Positions 1-6,543 of a stretch of DNA of 6,588 bases are shown here, one piece after another. Source of the stretch: an uncultured Actinomyces sp. (GTDB taxonomy: Bacteria > Actinomycetota > Actinomycetes > Actinomycetales > Actinomycetaceae); assembly GCA_938030835.1 (NCBI GenBank), contig CALHID010000335.1, forward strand, positions 1 to 6,588, read 5' to 3'. The translations under genes were made by a program, and so were the position numbers. The notes beneath the pieces were generated by a model. It was given only the letters and a program-made list of their open reading frames with translations. It had not been told where the DNA came from and did no database searches. The stretch's first letter is position 1. The number at the start of each line of letters is the position of its first letter.

Positions 1-192
1 GACAATCGACAGGACAGAGTCACCCAGGAACTCAAGGCGTTCATTATGGGCAATTCCACCGGCTTCATTTGCATATGAACGGTGGATTAGCGCCAGTTCC
101 AATAAATCCTGGCGCACAGGAGTTCCCCATGCTTCAAGCAAGGTATCAGTATTGGGACGAGGAGGTACAGGAAGCTTTGAACGACGAGCCAT
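1..192 (-). CDS. rnc: Ribonuclease III, N-terminal part (runs off left edge)
   Basis: RNase III cuts double-stranded RNA and processes the rRNA precursor. Only the first 64 codons are present; the gene continues beyond base 1. The fragment carries the family signature [15 protein letters not shown] at residues 50-64. By alignment to the E. coli enzyme, E54 and D58 match the metal-binding E41 and D45, and the upstream [11 protein letters not shown] (residues 33-43) matches the first conserved helix. The N-terminus is about 13 residues longer than in E. coli, with a basic, proline-rich start ([13 protein letters not shown]). The ATG at 192-190 shares its A with the stop of the DUF177 gene (TGATG), so translation is probably coupled; the upstream GGGATGAG is only a weak ribosome site. 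In most actinobacteria rpmF lies just before rnc; here there is no room for it. Identity is very secure. Confidence 0.95.
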   Translation of the reverse strand, partial: MARRSKLPVPPRPNTDTLLEAWGTPVRQDLLELALIHRSYANEAGGIAHNERLEFLGDSVLSIV

Positions 193-755
193 CAGTTCTC
201 ATCCCGTGCGGTGAGCTGATCAAGAAGACCCGAAAGCCCCGCAAGACGCGGATCAATCACCACATGCTCATGATCTTCGGGAAGATCTTCCCATTTTTCG
301 CCGCATCCTGGGCAAAGCCCCTGACAATCTGGCTTACACAGAGGACGGTCTTCCATCAGCGTCACGATGCCGTCACGCACGATTCCTTCAATATCGATGG
401 TGTCGCGTGCCGAGATCGTCGGGAAATCTTCTGCTTCCTCATCTTCTTCACTGCGCAAACGCTGCGCAGCCTTCGGCTCGAAGAAAAGTTCATCGACATC
501 GACCGAATGGTGACGCGTAAGTTCATCAAGACAACGCACGCATTCTCCGTCGATATCAACATCGGTATGCGCACGAACCAGAACTCCGTCATCAACCGAA
601 GTAATAGTCACGTCGATAGGTAGTTCAGTCCCCGGAGCCACTCGCATAACCGAGGTTCCCAGGTCATCAGGGACCTGCCAAGTTAAGTGATAGTCGCGCG
701 TCGAACCAGGCGAGCGCGAAAGATCACGAAGAGAAATCTCTAAAGGTTCACTCAT
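192..755 (-). CDS. DUF177/YceD family protein, cysteine-rich actinobacterial form
   Basis: A 187-residue protein of the DUF177 (YceD) family, usually encoded beside rpmF and linked in bacteria and plants to 23S rRNA accumulation; its exact biochemical role is not settled. What is visible: a beta-rich N-terminal half, a CVRC pair at C72/C75, an acidic stretch at residues 102-110, the conserved [23 protein letters not shown] region (about 118-140), then four cysteines C140, C144, C148 and C151 in a CxxxCxxxCxxC pattern followed by H162 and H164. This cluster resembles the zinc-ribbon-like end common in actinobacterial members; metal binding is inference. The ATG at 755 overlaps the end of the coiled-coil gene by 8 nt (ATGAGTGA) and has no clear Shine-Dalgarno, so it probably depends on re-initiation. 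Its stop overlaps the rnc start by one base. Family assignment is strong; function is not. Confidence 0.9.
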   Translation of the reverse strand: MSEPLEISLRDLSRSPGSTRDYHLTWQVPDDLGTSVMRVAPGTELPIDVTITSVDDGVLVRAHTDVDIDGECVRCLDELTRHHSVDVDELFFEPKAAQRLRSEEDEEAEDFPTISARDTIDIEGIVRDGIVTLMEDRPLCKPDCQGLCPGCGEKWEDLPEDHEHVVIDPRLAGLSGLLDQLTARDEN

Positions 756-1464
756 GTTCTAAAGTCACATTCGTAATATCGCGGCCATTGCGTTCGGCAA
801 TGGCACGCCGACCAGCATCGGTACGGCGTTGAAGTTCTTGAAGAAGTGCAGATAGTTCTGCAAGCGACGAGGCAGCGTATTCATCGGCACCGGTACGCAT
901 CTGCTTCTCAGCTGCACGCGCTTGCGTGACAATCTCACGCGCACGCTCCTCAGCCATCTGCTTGATGTTTTCTCCGGATACAAGGCGCTCTGCCTGCGCA
1001 TTGGCGTCGGCAAGCGTGTTCTCCGCATCTGCTTCAGCCTGCTCACGCACACGCTTCGCGTCTTCTTCGGCCTTTTCACGGGTCTTCTGGGCGTGCTCCT
1101 CGGCCTCGGCAACCAACTGATCGGCCTTCTCACGGGCCTCATCGATGGTCGAACGGGCGCGGGCATTAGCTTCGGCGATGGTCGTCTCTGCGGCCGAGTC
1201 GGCGCGCACAAGCACTGCATCCGCGTCGGCAACAACCGCGTCTGCGGCCTTGAGGTCATCGGGAAGAACTTCACGAGCCTGATCAAGGAGGTCAAGAACC
1301 TCCGCTCGGTTGACCATTACCGAAGCAGAGAGCGGAACTGCGCGCGCAGCCTCAAGGAGGTCTTCAATTCGGTCCAAAGCCGCAATCACAGTCGAGGGAC
1401 CGTACACGGTCTGATCCTCCCACTGCTGCGAGGATTCCGCGTGCTCATCATGGTTTTCAGCCAT
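748..1464 (-). CDS. sepIVA: SepIVA/DivIVA-like coiled-coil cell division protein
   Basis: A 238-residue acidic protein. Residues about 22-70 (VYGPSTVIAALDRIEDLLEA, then VPLSASVMVNRAEVLDLLDQ) form a small globular head. It is followed by a long alanine/glutamate-rich heptad region (about 75-205) predicted to be a continuous coiled coil, and a short C-terminal tail. The head sequence and the place between coaD and DUF177-rnc match the family that includes mycobacterial SepIVA (Rv2927c/MSMEG_2416), a DivIVA-domain protein needed for septum formation and polar growth; orthology is my inference from memory of that family. The longer reading frame opens at 1584, but I chose ATG 1464 because a strong GGAGGAG lies at 1474-1468 and the extension would run through coaD. 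The start overlaps the coaD stop by 8 nt (ATGGCTGA). No signal peptide or membrane segment is visible, so it should be cytoplasmic. Confidence 0.8.
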   Translation of the reverse strand: MAENHDEHAESSQQWEDQTVYGPSTVIAALDRIEDLLEAARAVPLSASVMVNRAEVLDLLDQAREVLPDDLKAADAVVADADAVLVRADSAAETTIAEANARARSTIDEAREKADQLVAEAEEHAQKTREKAEEDAKRVREQAEADAENTLADANAQAERLVSGENIKQMAEERAREIVTQARAAEKQMRTGADEYAASSLAELSALLQELQRRTDAGRRAIAERNGRDITNVTLEHE

Positions 1465-1966
1465 TGTCTCCTCCAATTGGGTTCTGCGCGTACACTGCTT
1501 CTCTATTTTCTCCCCATATGGCCAAAACTGAGGCCGGAACATACCGAGAGACGTCCATTCCCCACGCAAAAAGTTCGCGAACAAGAGATGAAGACACGTG
1601 TCCCAGTGCGGGATCGGTGGGGATCCACAGTGTTTCCACTCCCCCGATCTCTCGATTTGTCACGGCCTGAGCCATCTCCGACTCCACGTCACCGTTTCCA
1701 CGCACTCCTTTGATCACCAAATCCGCATCATGTGCGCGACAAAAATCAACTAAAAGCGTGTGCATGGGGAGGACTTCTACCTTCGAGAGGTGAGCCAGCC
1801 CCGCACGGGCACTATCCACACGGCATCGGATATCGCTAGCCGAGGCCTTGGCTGAGTTCACGCCGACTGCGACGATCAGGTGGTCGACAAGACGTGAAGC
1901 CCGAGTAATAAAGTCCAGATGCCCGATGGTGAGTGGATCAAAGCTTCCCGGAATGACGGCTTTCAT
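1457..1966 (-). CDS. coaD: Phosphopantetheine adenylyltransferase
   Basis: Transfers the AMP of ATP to 4'-phosphopantetheine to give dephospho-CoA, the penultimate step of coenzyme A synthesis, in the cytoplasm. The 169-residue length is close to the usual 155-170. The nucleotidyltransferase motif GSFDPLTIGH is at residues 7-16, with T13 and H16 the expected catalytic/ATP-binding positions. The KGVRGNGDVESEMAQA block (86-101) corresponds to the usual KGLRxxxDFExExQMA, with V in place of the common F. SSSLVRE (125-131) corresponds to the ISSTxVRE ATP-binding loop. The ATG at 1966 forms an ATGA overlap with the rsmD stop and has a good AAGGAG inside the last rsmD codons. The very common rsmD-coaD pairing supports the call. 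Confidence 0.97.
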   Translation of the reverse strand: MKAVIPGSFDPLTIGHLDFITRASRLVDHLIVAVGVNSAKASASDIRCRVDSARAGLAHLSKVEVLPMHTLLVDFCRAHDADLVIKGVRGNGDVESEMAQAVTNREIGGVETLWIPTDPALGHVSSSLVRELFAWGMDVSRYVPASVLAIWGENREAVYAQNPIGGDNG

Positions 1967-2535
1967 TCGCTCTCCTTAGCGGTTTGTGGAAGTGGGGGCG
2001 CAAGAAAAAGGACGCGAGTCTCCCCCCAATCGCGCTGGTCCTCGCAGATGAGCCCTTCAGGTAGCTCGATATCTGTCGAGCGAGTCGATCGCTCAACGAC
2101 AACCGAAGCATCTGGGCTTAAATGCGCACACAGTGCTGTCAGAATCTCGGTGATAGTTGCGCTCTCACACTCATAGGGAGGGTCAATAAAAACTAGGTCA
2201 TATTGGCCGCTCAGCCGTCCAGAAACTGCCGCAAGCGCATCCGCGCCAATAACGATGCTGCCCGGAGCAACCAAGGCCGCATTCTTCTTCAGAGTTCGCA
2301 GCGCGCCCTGTGCAGAATCAACCAGGGTTAATTGATCTGCACCGCGTGAAAGGGCCTCAAACCCCAGCGCTCCACTTCCCGCATACAGGTCAAGAACGCG
2401 GGCTCCTTCGATGACGTCCATGTGTTCAAGGCGCGAAAACATTGCCTCACGTACGCGCTCAGACGTTGGGCGTGTCCCTGAAGGCGGGACATGTAGGGTC
2501 CGACCTTTCAAAGTGCCGGCAATAATTCGTGTCAT
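1963..2535 (-). CDS. rsmD: 16S rRNA (guanine(966)-N(2))-methyltransferase
   Basis: Uses S-adenosylmethionine to methylate N2 of G966 (E. coli numbering) of 16S rRNA during small-subunit assembly. The 190 residues show every family landmark: MTRIIAGTLKGRTL at the start, RPTSERVREAMFSRL at 22-36, the SAM-binding motif I LDLYAGSGALGFEAL at 48-62, LVDS at 71-74, and the catalytic-loop DPPY motif at 118-121, followed by VVVERS (145-150). The protein is full length. The ATG at 2535 lies 14 nt after the recG stop, the only real gap in the operon; the nearby ribosome site is poor (AAAG). The stop overlaps coaD by 4 nt (ATGA). Nothing in the sequence looks damaged. Confidence 0.97.
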   Translation of the reverse strand: MTRIIAGTLKGRTLHVPPSGTRPTSERVREAMFSRLEHMDVIEGARVLDLYAGSGALGFEALSRGADQLTLVDSAQGALRTLKKNAALVAPGSIVIGADALAAVSGRLSGQYDLVFIDPPYECESATITEILTALCAHLSPDASVVVERSTRSTDIELPEGLICEDQRDWGETRVLFLAPPLPQTAKESE

Positions 2536-2549
2536 GCTTTAAGACTACG

Positions 2550-3512
2550 TTAGCTGCGTTCCATCCACACCAGCTCTTCGCTGGAAGCGTCATTGAGACT
2601 CGCCGCTAATTCGGGATACGAGGCCAAGGAGGGATCTGCCGCGATGAGCTCGCCCGCGCTTTCTCGGGCTTCTTCAATGATCGCGCCATCACGGACAACG
2701 CTCAGGAAGCGCAGCCTCGATGTTTTTCCTGACTGGGCCGACCCTAACACATCGCCTTCTCGACGCAAGGCAAGATCGGCCTCGGCAAGGACAAAACCAT
2801 CGGTTGATGAAGCGAAGGCTTCCAAGCGTTGGGCGGAAGTATCACTGATGACCGAAGGATGAACAGCCATGCAGATGCTTTGTTTCGAAGAGCGTCCCAC
2901 GCGGCCGCGTAGCTGATGGAGCTGTGATAGCCCAAATTGCTGCGCATCCAAGATGATCATCATGGTTGCCTCGGGGACATCAACGCCGACTTCAATGACA
3001 GTTGTCGCAACAAGAATTGGCGCAAAGCCGCTGGAGAAAGCTTCCATCGCGGCGCTTTTTTCTTCGCTGCTATCTTTGCCAGTAACGCTCACCGCTTTCA
3101 CACCCGATAGCGAAGGAACCCCCGCGAGCATCTCCATAGTTGCTCTCACCGATGCGAGGGGTGCGGTGCTTTCTTCAAGTAACTCATCGGGATGATCGTC
3201 TTCGTCGATCCGCGGACAGACGATATAAACGCGCCCGCCTCCGTCAATTTCTTCGCGTGCCCGTTGCCACATGCGTTCCATCCACACGGCGTTTCCTGCA
3301 TCAACAACAAAAGTTGTCACCGGTTTTCGACCCGAGGGCAAGCCTTTCATCACCGTGACATCCAGATCTCCGAAAATCGTCATCGCAACGCTTCGAGGGA
3401 TTGGAGTAGCAGTCATCACCAGCTGATGGACAAGAAGGCCATCATTTCGGCTTTCACGTAGGGCATCTCGCTGTTGGACACCAAAACGATGCTGCTCATC
3501 GATCACCGCCAA
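2550..3512 (-). CDS. recG: RecG C-terminal fragment: DEQH box to C-terminus
   Basis: A 320-codon frame holding the second half of the helicase: motif II DEQH right at its start, motif III TATPIPR, VYIVCPRIDED, motif V TTVIEVGVDVP, motif VI QLHQLRGRVGR, and the C-terminal ALRREGDVLGSAQSG element, where RecG usually has LRGPGDxLGxxQSG. The only early start codon is a TTG at 3512 with no ribosome site before it, so independent translation is unlikely. The good conservation across the whole fragment argues that the frameshift is recent or artificial. It ends in TAA, 14 nt before rsmD. Confidence 0.8.
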   Translation of the reverse strand: MAVIDEQHRFGVQQRDALRESRNDGLLVHQLVMTATPIPRSVAMTIFGDLDVTVMKGLPSGRKPVTTFVVDAGNAVWMERMWQRAREEIDGGGRVYIVCPRIDEDDHPDELLEESTAPLASVRATMEMLAGVPSLSGVKAVSVTGKDSSEEKSAAMEAFSSGFAPILVATTVIEVGVDVPEATMMIILDAQQFGLSQLHQLRGRVGRSSKQSICMAVHPSVISDTSAQRLEAFASSTDGFVLAEADLALRREGDVLGSAQSGKTSRLRFLSVVRDGAIIEEARESAGELIAADPSLASYPELAASLNDASSEELVWMERS

Positions 3513-4705
3513 GCAAGGTCAGCAAAGAGATTGCGCGCGTAGAGCAAGGCGTGCGTCCCGACCACAATGATCGGCATTCCCGAGGCCAATAAACGCTCGA
3601 TTTCGCGCCTGGCTGGGGCCGGTGTCGAGGAAGTGAGCAGACGCAGATCCACTGGGAAACCCGCAGATTCAAGGGGTTTAAGCAGTGCTCGAATTGATTC
3701 TGCATGTTGCCGTGCCAAGACTTCGGTGGGAGCAAGTAGTGCACCTTGATGGCCAGCGGCAATCACCTGCATCAAGGCGGCACACGCGACCACAGTTTTT
3801 CCCGATCCCACATCCCCCTCAAGGAGGCGCTGCATAGGATGCGAGGAGGCAATGTCAGCACCGATAGCGCTGATGGCACTGCGCTGCGAGGGCGTCAAAG
3901 TAAAGGGAAGTCCGTCAAGGAAGGCTTGAAGTTCCGGAGGATTTTCTGGGCAGCTTTGCGCACGCAAAGCATCATTTCCAAGTCGCCGTTTCGCCAAGAA
4001 AGCTTGCAAGACAAAAGCTTCTCTCCAGCGCATGCTACGTTTCGCGCGTGCGACATCTTGATCCGTACTGCCCTGATGAAGAAGCCGTAGGGCATTTCCT
4101 AGCGGTTCGATGTCGAAACGCGATCGGATCTGCATAGGAACAGGGTCTGGGAGCGCGTCTAAGTCCAAAGAATCCAACACAACGGCAATTGCACGCGCAA
4201 TCACCCATGAGGTGACACCACCCCGGGTGGAATAAATGGGAATGGGACGGGTTGAGAGTTTTTCGATGTCGGGGGCTGCCTGTTCATCATCAACGCCTTC
4301 AAACTCTGGATGCACCAATTGCAAATTCCCCCGGTACTCCCCAACTTTTCCAGCAAAAAGGAAACTCTCTCCCGGTTGAAGAAGGCGTTCGTGCACACTG
4401 AGCTTATAGGGACTGCTGGCAAAGAAAGTCGCGGTCATTTCCGAGGAACCATCGGTCAGACGAACTTCGAATCGAACCCCTGCGCGCGAACGGTTAGGGA
4501 TCAGTCGAGCACTGACGACTTCGGCCAAAATAGTGACGTCTTCCCCGGGACGCAGAACATGCATGGGTGTGAGCGCGCCCCAATGGTAGTAACGACGAGG
4601 TGCATCGTAGAGCAGGTCGCCAATGGTCGACAGGCCCGCTTTTTCGAGCTTCTTTGCCAACTTGGCAGGAAGACGAAGGCTCAGAGGAGTATCAAGTGGA
4701 TTCAC
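3503..4705 (-). CDS. recG: RecG N-terminal fragment: wedge domain and first helicase motifs
   Basis: This 400-codon frame is the part of recG that would actually be translated. Residues about 1-45 include the helix-hairpin-type LEKAGLSTIGDLLYDAPRRY. Residues about 55-135 form the OB-fold wedge that recognises branched DNA. The helicase core starts near LPFTLTPSQRSAI (266-278), with Walker A GDVGSGKT at 297-304, motif Ia APTEVLARQH at 325-334 and GTHALL at 383-388. The last two residues, W399 and R400, are out-of-frame additions followed by TGA. Without motifs II-VI, any product could bind ATP or branched DNA at most and could not translocate. Confidence 0.85.
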   Translation of the reverse strand: MNPLDTPLSLRLPAKLAKKLEKAGLSTIGDLLYDAPRRYYHWGALTPMHVLRPGEDVTILAEVVSARLIPNRSRAGVRFEVRLTDGSSEMTATFFASSPYKLSVHERLLQPGESFLFAGKVGEYRGNLQLVHPEFEGVDDEQAAPDIEKLSTRPIPIYSTRGGVTSWVIARAIAVVLDSLDLDALPDPVPMQIRSRFDIEPLGNALRLLHQGSTDQDVARAKRSMRWREAFVLQAFLAKRRLGNDALRAQSCPENPPELQAFLDGLPFTLTPSQRSAISAIGADIASSHPMQRLLEGDVGSGKTVVACAALMQVIAAGHQGALLAPTEVLARQHAESIRALLKPLESAGFPVDLRLLTSSTPAPARREIERLLASGMPIIVVGTHALLYARNLFADLAWR

Positions 4706-6309
4706 GCGAGCGCCTGCAGAAGAGAACGGGTTTGAGGAGCGGCATCGATGACTTCAAGATCCACACTGGTGGATTCAGGGGTGAGACTATCGAGGAGCTG
4801 ACGCAGAACCGCAATCAACGTTGCCGCATCTTCATTTCCAGCAAGCAAGACCCAGCGCGTCGGCGCGTAGGATGCGAGATCTTGAAGGGCACGAGAAACA
4901 TCCTCGACCTGCCACTCAGAGTCGATCTCAGTCGTGTGTTGAGCAAGAAGCGCACTGTGGGCGTTTTCATCGATAAGCGCACGGAGCCGAGCGGCCACGC
5001 TGCGCCCTCCGGGTTGAGGTACAAAGAGGGGCGCACAGCTCCGACTGATCGCTAGCGCTTCTAACTCATTTGTCGAGGGCGCAATAGTAATATCGAGCTC
5101 TTCCTCCCCCATCCGCACATAAGAGGCACTAATCCTTTGAGCAAGCGCAAGGCACTCCCTATCACTGGGAACAATGAGTTCCACCCGAGTCGACGCACAG
5201 CGCGCAGGAAGAACAAGAGCCTCGAGATCTTCAAGCTGAGGATCGAGGAAGACTTGGGCACCACTGAGGGCCAGATCTTCAACCATTCCCGCAACTCGAG
5301 TGCAGACCACGACTGCGGCACGTTCAACCCTGCGAATAGGCTGGCGTTCCAAGAGCCTGATACCTCGGTGTGTCACGCCATCGGCAAGGGTATCGATTCC
5401 AATTGTTTCATCGGGACGCGCATCAGCAACATGGAAGCGGAGTGTCCGACCGCGTTTGGGATGAACAGATAAAGGCGCGGCTGTATCGATGTGGAAGCGC
5501 CACTCACCCAATCCGAAGAGGTCGGCATGCCCGGCCCAGGAATAACGCGCTCCCAGGGCGTCGAGCTGGCGACGCTGAGCATCGACGTCATCCAAGGTTC
5601 CTTGAAGAATGACATCTACTGTGAATGCGCGATCAGGCGTCGGCGCATGTGGACGAACTCGGCTACTTCCATGCCCCGCCAATTCCGCGAGCATTGCAGC
5701 AAGAGATTCGAGCATCCCCAGATCATCGCGGCAGGCAGCATCGAGAGCACTGAACATGAGCGCAACGACCGCTGCACCGGCGTCAATGGCTGTGCTGGAA
5801 GATCCCGCGGCCTCGACGAGGCCGAATTGTGCGGCGGCGCAGAACGCTGAGAGTTCCTGGGGGACCTCGGGGAGCGTATCGCCAAGTCCTTCGAGTTCTG
5901 AACATGCCTCACGCAGCATGACATCTGTGGCGCTTCCCTGAGCATGCGCAGCCTTCAGAGCGGAAGGGGTCGCCAAGAGCATGCGACGAAGAACAACCGG
6001 AGTAATCGCGGCATCGTCAAGCGCGGAATGCCAAGAGGAAAGAATCGATACGAGAAGCACGCCGCAGTGTCCCAGAGCTCCGCGAATTCCCGATTGGATC
6101 GCGCAGTCAAGGCCAACAGAAAGTGGATCGCTGTCGGAAAGCTGCGCGCATCCGTGAGCAAGGGTTTGGAAGGTCACACGCGTATTTGTTCCGGTATCGC
6201 AGTCTCCCCCACCGACTCCGTCGAGGTCATCGATGAAAGGAGCGAGCTTTGTCATTTCGTCAGCCGCGATCTGGAAGCTACGCGCCAAAACTCCAGAATC
6301 TAGTGCCAC
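4702..6309 (-). CDS. Degenerate DAK2/DegV-like protein (FakA/YloV relative)
   Basis: A 535-residue protein that occupies the position of the DAK2-domain gene upstream of recG. In Firmicutes the relative FakA is the ATP-binding subunit of fatty acid kinase. The N-terminal domain (about 1-200) keeps the nucleotide/Mg motif as GGDCDTGTN (34-42; family VPDGDTGTN). The second motif, normally GARGNSGVILSQ, is GIRGALGHCGVLLVSI (74-89), so the conserved NSG is lost. In the middle domain (about 225-300) the family's zinc-binding Cys and paired His are reduced to T230 and H273-x-D275. The C-terminal part (about 328-535) follows the DegV-like fold pattern (AAVVVCTRVAGMVEDLALSGA, LIVPSDRECLALAQRI), but the NPST motif is replaced by DPQL. 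GTG 6309 is preceded by AAGGA with 6-nt spacing. No signal or membrane segment is seen. Whether it still binds ATP or acts as a kinase is open; it is a divergent family member. Confidence 0.75.
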   Translation of the reverse strand: MALDSGVLARSFQIAADEMTKLAPFIDDLDGVGGGDCDTGTNTRVTFQTLAHGCAQLSDSDPLSVGLDCAIQSGIRGALGHCGVLLVSILSSWHSALDDAAITPVVLRRMLLATPSALKAAHAQGSATDVMLREACSELEGLGDTLPEVPQELSAFCAAAQFGLVEAAGSSSTAIDAGAAVVALMFSALDAACRDDLGMLESLAAMLAELAGHGSSRVRPHAPTPDRAFTVDVILQGTLDDVDAQRRQLDALGARYSWAGHADLFGLGEWRFHIDTAAPLSVHPKRGRTLRFHVADARPDETIGIDTLADGVTHRGIRLLERQPIRRVERAAVVVCTRVAGMVEDLALSGAQVFLDPQLEDLEALVLPARCASTRVELIVPSDRECLALAQRISASYVRMGEEELDITIAPSTNELEALAISRSCAPLFVPQPGGRSVAARLRALIDENAHSALLAQHTTEIDSEWQVEDVSRALQDLASYAPTRWVLLAGNEDAATLIAVLRQLLDSLTPESTSVDLEVIDAAPQTRSLLQALA

Positions 6310-6336
6310 AACTTGTCCTTATAATGATGTCTCAAC

Positions 6337-6367
6337 CTAATAGTGCTGCGATGTGGGATACCTTCAA
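6337..6367 (-). promoter_or_regulatory. Weak candidate promoter for the minus-strand operon
   Basis: On the minus strand TTGAAG (6367-6362) and TATTAG (6342-6337) are separated by 19 nt, a little longer than ideal for a housekeeping sigma factor. The -10 end is 27 bp before the GTG at 6309, leaving a short leader that contains AAGGA (6320-6316). It is the best match I see upstream of the first gene, but it is weak. Confidence 0.3.
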
Positions 6368-6388
6368 CATTGTTCCGCTTTCAGGCGC

Positions 6389-6410
6389 ATGTGTGCCACC
6401 TGACACGCAT
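6389..6410. repeat. Imperfect palindrome, possible operator
   Basis: ATGTGTG (6389-6395) and CACGCAT (6404-6410) form a 7-bp inverted repeat around an 8-nt centre, with one T/G mismatch. It lies between the two candidate promoters and would suit a dimeric regulator, but such a match can occur by chance. Confidence 0.25.
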
Positions 6411-6426
6411 ATTTCCCTCTGTGGAC

Positions 6427-6456
6427 TTGGTTATTCGGGGACAAATCAGTTAAGGT
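6427..6456 (+). promoter_or_regulatory. Candidate rpmB promoter
   Basis: TTGGTT (6427-6432) and TAAGGT (6451-6456) are separated by 18 nt. TAAGGT is a frequent -10 form in actinobacteria. Transcription from about 6463 would give a leader of about 86 nt for rpmB. This is a prediction from sequence likeness only. Confidence 0.5.
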
Positions 6457-6471
6457 GTCATAGTTGCCTGC

Positions 6472-6485
6472 GGTGAGCTGTCACC
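6472..6485 (+). repeat. Small inverted repeat in the rpmB leader
   Basis: GGTGA-GCTG-TCACC is a perfect 5-bp inverted repeat with a 4-nt loop. It starts about 10 nt after the predicted transcription start and lies 7 nt before a second hairpin. It may form a small stem in the leader RNA. Confidence 0.35.
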
Positions 6486-6492
6486 AATGGCC

Positions 6493-6513
6493 TCTTGATC
6501 GTCATGATCAAGA
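6493..6513 (+). repeat. Perfect 8-bp inverted repeat in the rpmB leader
   Basis: TCTTGATC (6493-6500) and GATCAAGA (6506-6513) are perfect complements around the loop GTCAT. No T-run follows, so it is not an intrinsic terminator. It ends 23 nt before the ribosome binding site of rpmB and could be a leader stem or a DNA operator. Confidence 0.5.
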
Positions 6514-6536
6514 CAACTAATCGTGTAAGAAAAACC

Positions 6537-6543
6537 GAGGAGA
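6537..6543 (+). promoter_or_regulatory. Ribosome binding site of rpmB
   Basis: GAGGAGA is a strong Shine-Dalgarno. Its core AGGAG (6538-6542) ends 6 nt before the GTG at 6549, which fixes the start of rpmB. Confidence 0.85.

Larger units (their letters stand above)
2550..4705 (-). pseudogene. recG: ATP-dependent DNA helicase RecG, broken by a -1 frameshift
   Basis: RecG is a superfamily 2 helicase that reverses stalled replication forks and processes branched DNA. Two reading frames together give a complete RecG of about 718 residues, but they are out of phase. The first (GTG 4705 to TGA 3503) ends ...GTHALLYARNLFADLAWR. The second (from about 3512 to TAA 2550) takes up as LAVIDEQHRFGVQQRD. 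One added base near 3512 (GCTTTGG instead of GCTTGG on the minus strand) would restore the family sequence ADLALAVIDEQHRFG. Every other helicase motif is intact and there is no second lesion, so a sequencing or assembly error and a recent mutation are both possible. As written, the product would stop just before the Walker B box and could not work as a motor. The GTG start overlaps the upstream stop by 4 nt (GTGA). Confidence 0.9.

Noticed and set aside
69..623. 184-codon plus-strand open frame
   Set aside because: It is antisense to rnc and the DUF177 gene, both of which are clearly real; the predicted protein resembles nothing.
1465..1584. Longer start (1584) for the coiled-coil protein
   Set aside because: The extra 40 residues overlap conserved coaD coding sequence and look unlike the family, while ATG 1464 has a strong GGAGGAG.
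922..1713. 263-codon plus-strand open frame
   Set aside because: It is antisense to the coiled-coil gene and coaD, its composition reflects the repetitive heptads on the other strand, it matches no family, and it has no ribosome site.
3505..3520. Programmed -1 frameshift in recG
   Set aside because: The required shift is -1, but the site does not fit the X XXY YYZ slippery heptamer, I see no Shine-Dalgarno stimulator just upstream, and programmed shifting is not known to me for recG. A point deletion or sequence error explains it more simply.
6320..6325. TATAAT on the plus strand as an rpmB promoter
   Set aside because: It has no -35-like hexamer at a proper distance and would leave a leader of over 200 nt; it also overlaps the AAGGA ribosome site of the minus-strand gene, which explains part of the sequence.
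6493..6513. Intrinsic terminator
   Set aside because: The stem is only 8 bp, not GC-rich, and has no T-run after it on either strand.
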